Shown here one piece after another: positions 63,730 through 64,000 of a stretch of DNA of 64,000 nt; positions within the stretch are counted from its first letter, which is position 1; the number at the start of each line of letters is the position of its first letter. The notes below the pieces were generated by a model. The model searched no databases. It was not told the origin of the DNA and saw nothing but the letters and a program-made list of their open reading frames with translations. The stretch is taken from the NCBI GenBank assembly GCA_951213105.1, contig OX578138.1, positions 64,145,040 to 64,209,039 of the forward strand, in the 5' to 3' direction. Made by a program: the position numbers and the translations under genes. This DNA is from Amaurobius ferox. Its lineage: Eukaryota; Arthropoda; Arachnida; Araneae; Amaurobiidae.

Positions 63730-63864
63730 ATGTCACATAATTTACCTGTAACAAAAATGAAAAGGAAAGCAATCTCCTTGGATATTAAAATTCAAATTTT
63801 AGATAGTCTTGCAACAGGACAAGGTGCAACGTCCGTAAGCATAATTTTTGTGTTCATGAATTAG
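63730..63864 (+). pseudogene. Tigger/CENP-B-type N-terminal fragment
   Basis: A 44-residue ORF. MSHNLPVTKMKRKAISLDIK, IQILDSLATGQGATSV is the start of the helix-turn-helix (psq/CENP-B N-terminal) domain of pogo/Tigger-type transposases and jerky-like genes, which commonly read KRKAISLEIKLKIL. The match stops at a donor-like TCC|GTAAGC (63833-63840), so the rest could be in another exon beyond the window, or the element is truncated. Opposite strand to mTOR. Confidence 0.6.
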
Positions 63865-64000
63865 TGACTATTTTTCTCTTCAAATGAAAATTTACTTTAT
63901 ATAATATATTTTTACTACATTTGTAATCTTAATAAAATGTGCAGCACGTAAAAATGATAAGATTCTAACAAGAACTTTCATATGTTTTATTGTATTATTT

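Noticed and set aside
1..64000. CRISPR arrays, operons or other prokaryotic systems
   Set aside because: Spliced mTOR exons and eukaryotic transposons throughout; the direct repeats seen are minisatellites or element-internal repeats.

Overview
The window is strongly AT-rich animal nuclear DNA. It holds one recognisable host gene, spread over almost the whole 64 kb on the minus strand, and a heavy load of transposable elements in its introns. The host gene is mTOR (target of rapamycin kinase). Eighteen internal exons (773 codons, reading frame unbroken across every junction) encode the end of the HEAT region, the complete FAT domain and the first two thirds of the FKBP12-rapamycin-binding (FRB) domain, roughly human residues 1260-2072 by my estimate. 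The start of the gene lies beyond position 64000 and the kinase domain lies before position 1. I judge the organism to be an arthropod, probably an arachnid. The reasons are the protein, the multi-kilobase AT-rich introns, a ZMYM/TTF-type hAT element, Tc1 elements, Helitron-like elements and the 5S/tRNA SINE family. The species is not determinable from the sequence alone.

Layout, low to high coordinate. 1-408: Helitron-like end. 1572-1754: FRB exon. The next intron is 11.9 kb. It holds a decayed second copy of that FRB exon (5221-5340), a Helitron-like element, a 3.67-kb hAT transposon with perfect ends and target-site duplication (6500-10171) and a full-length SINE with a complete 5S rRNA head (10902-11287). 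13610-16896: four exons. 16897-24383: large intron with a Helitron-like element carrying a tandem array of tRNA-like SINE units (17116-19440), another Helitron-like candidate and a 5'-truncated SINE. 24384-32103: four exons with tandem repeats, a Helitron-like element 39 bp from a splice donor, and SINEs.

32905-39670: a nest of elements filling one intron. A Tc1 element is interrupted by a 1.45-kb element with inverted ends. Beside it a foldback element is interrupted by a rearranged LTR retroelement. 39696-51792: four exons, with two solo LTRs of the same family at 45919-47570 and 49497-51351. 52645-60862: five exons, with a LINE 3' end and two foldback MITEs. 60863-64000: the upstream intron, with a diverged SINE, a 53-bp retroposed fragment and a Tigger/CENP-B-type start on the opposite strand.

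mTOR is the only host gene I can support. All autonomous-type elements I could orient (hAT, Tc1, LTRs) run antisense to it. The best leads are the composite 5S-tRNA SINE, the Helitron-borne SINE array and the duplicated FRB exon. No wholly new multi-gene system is visible.
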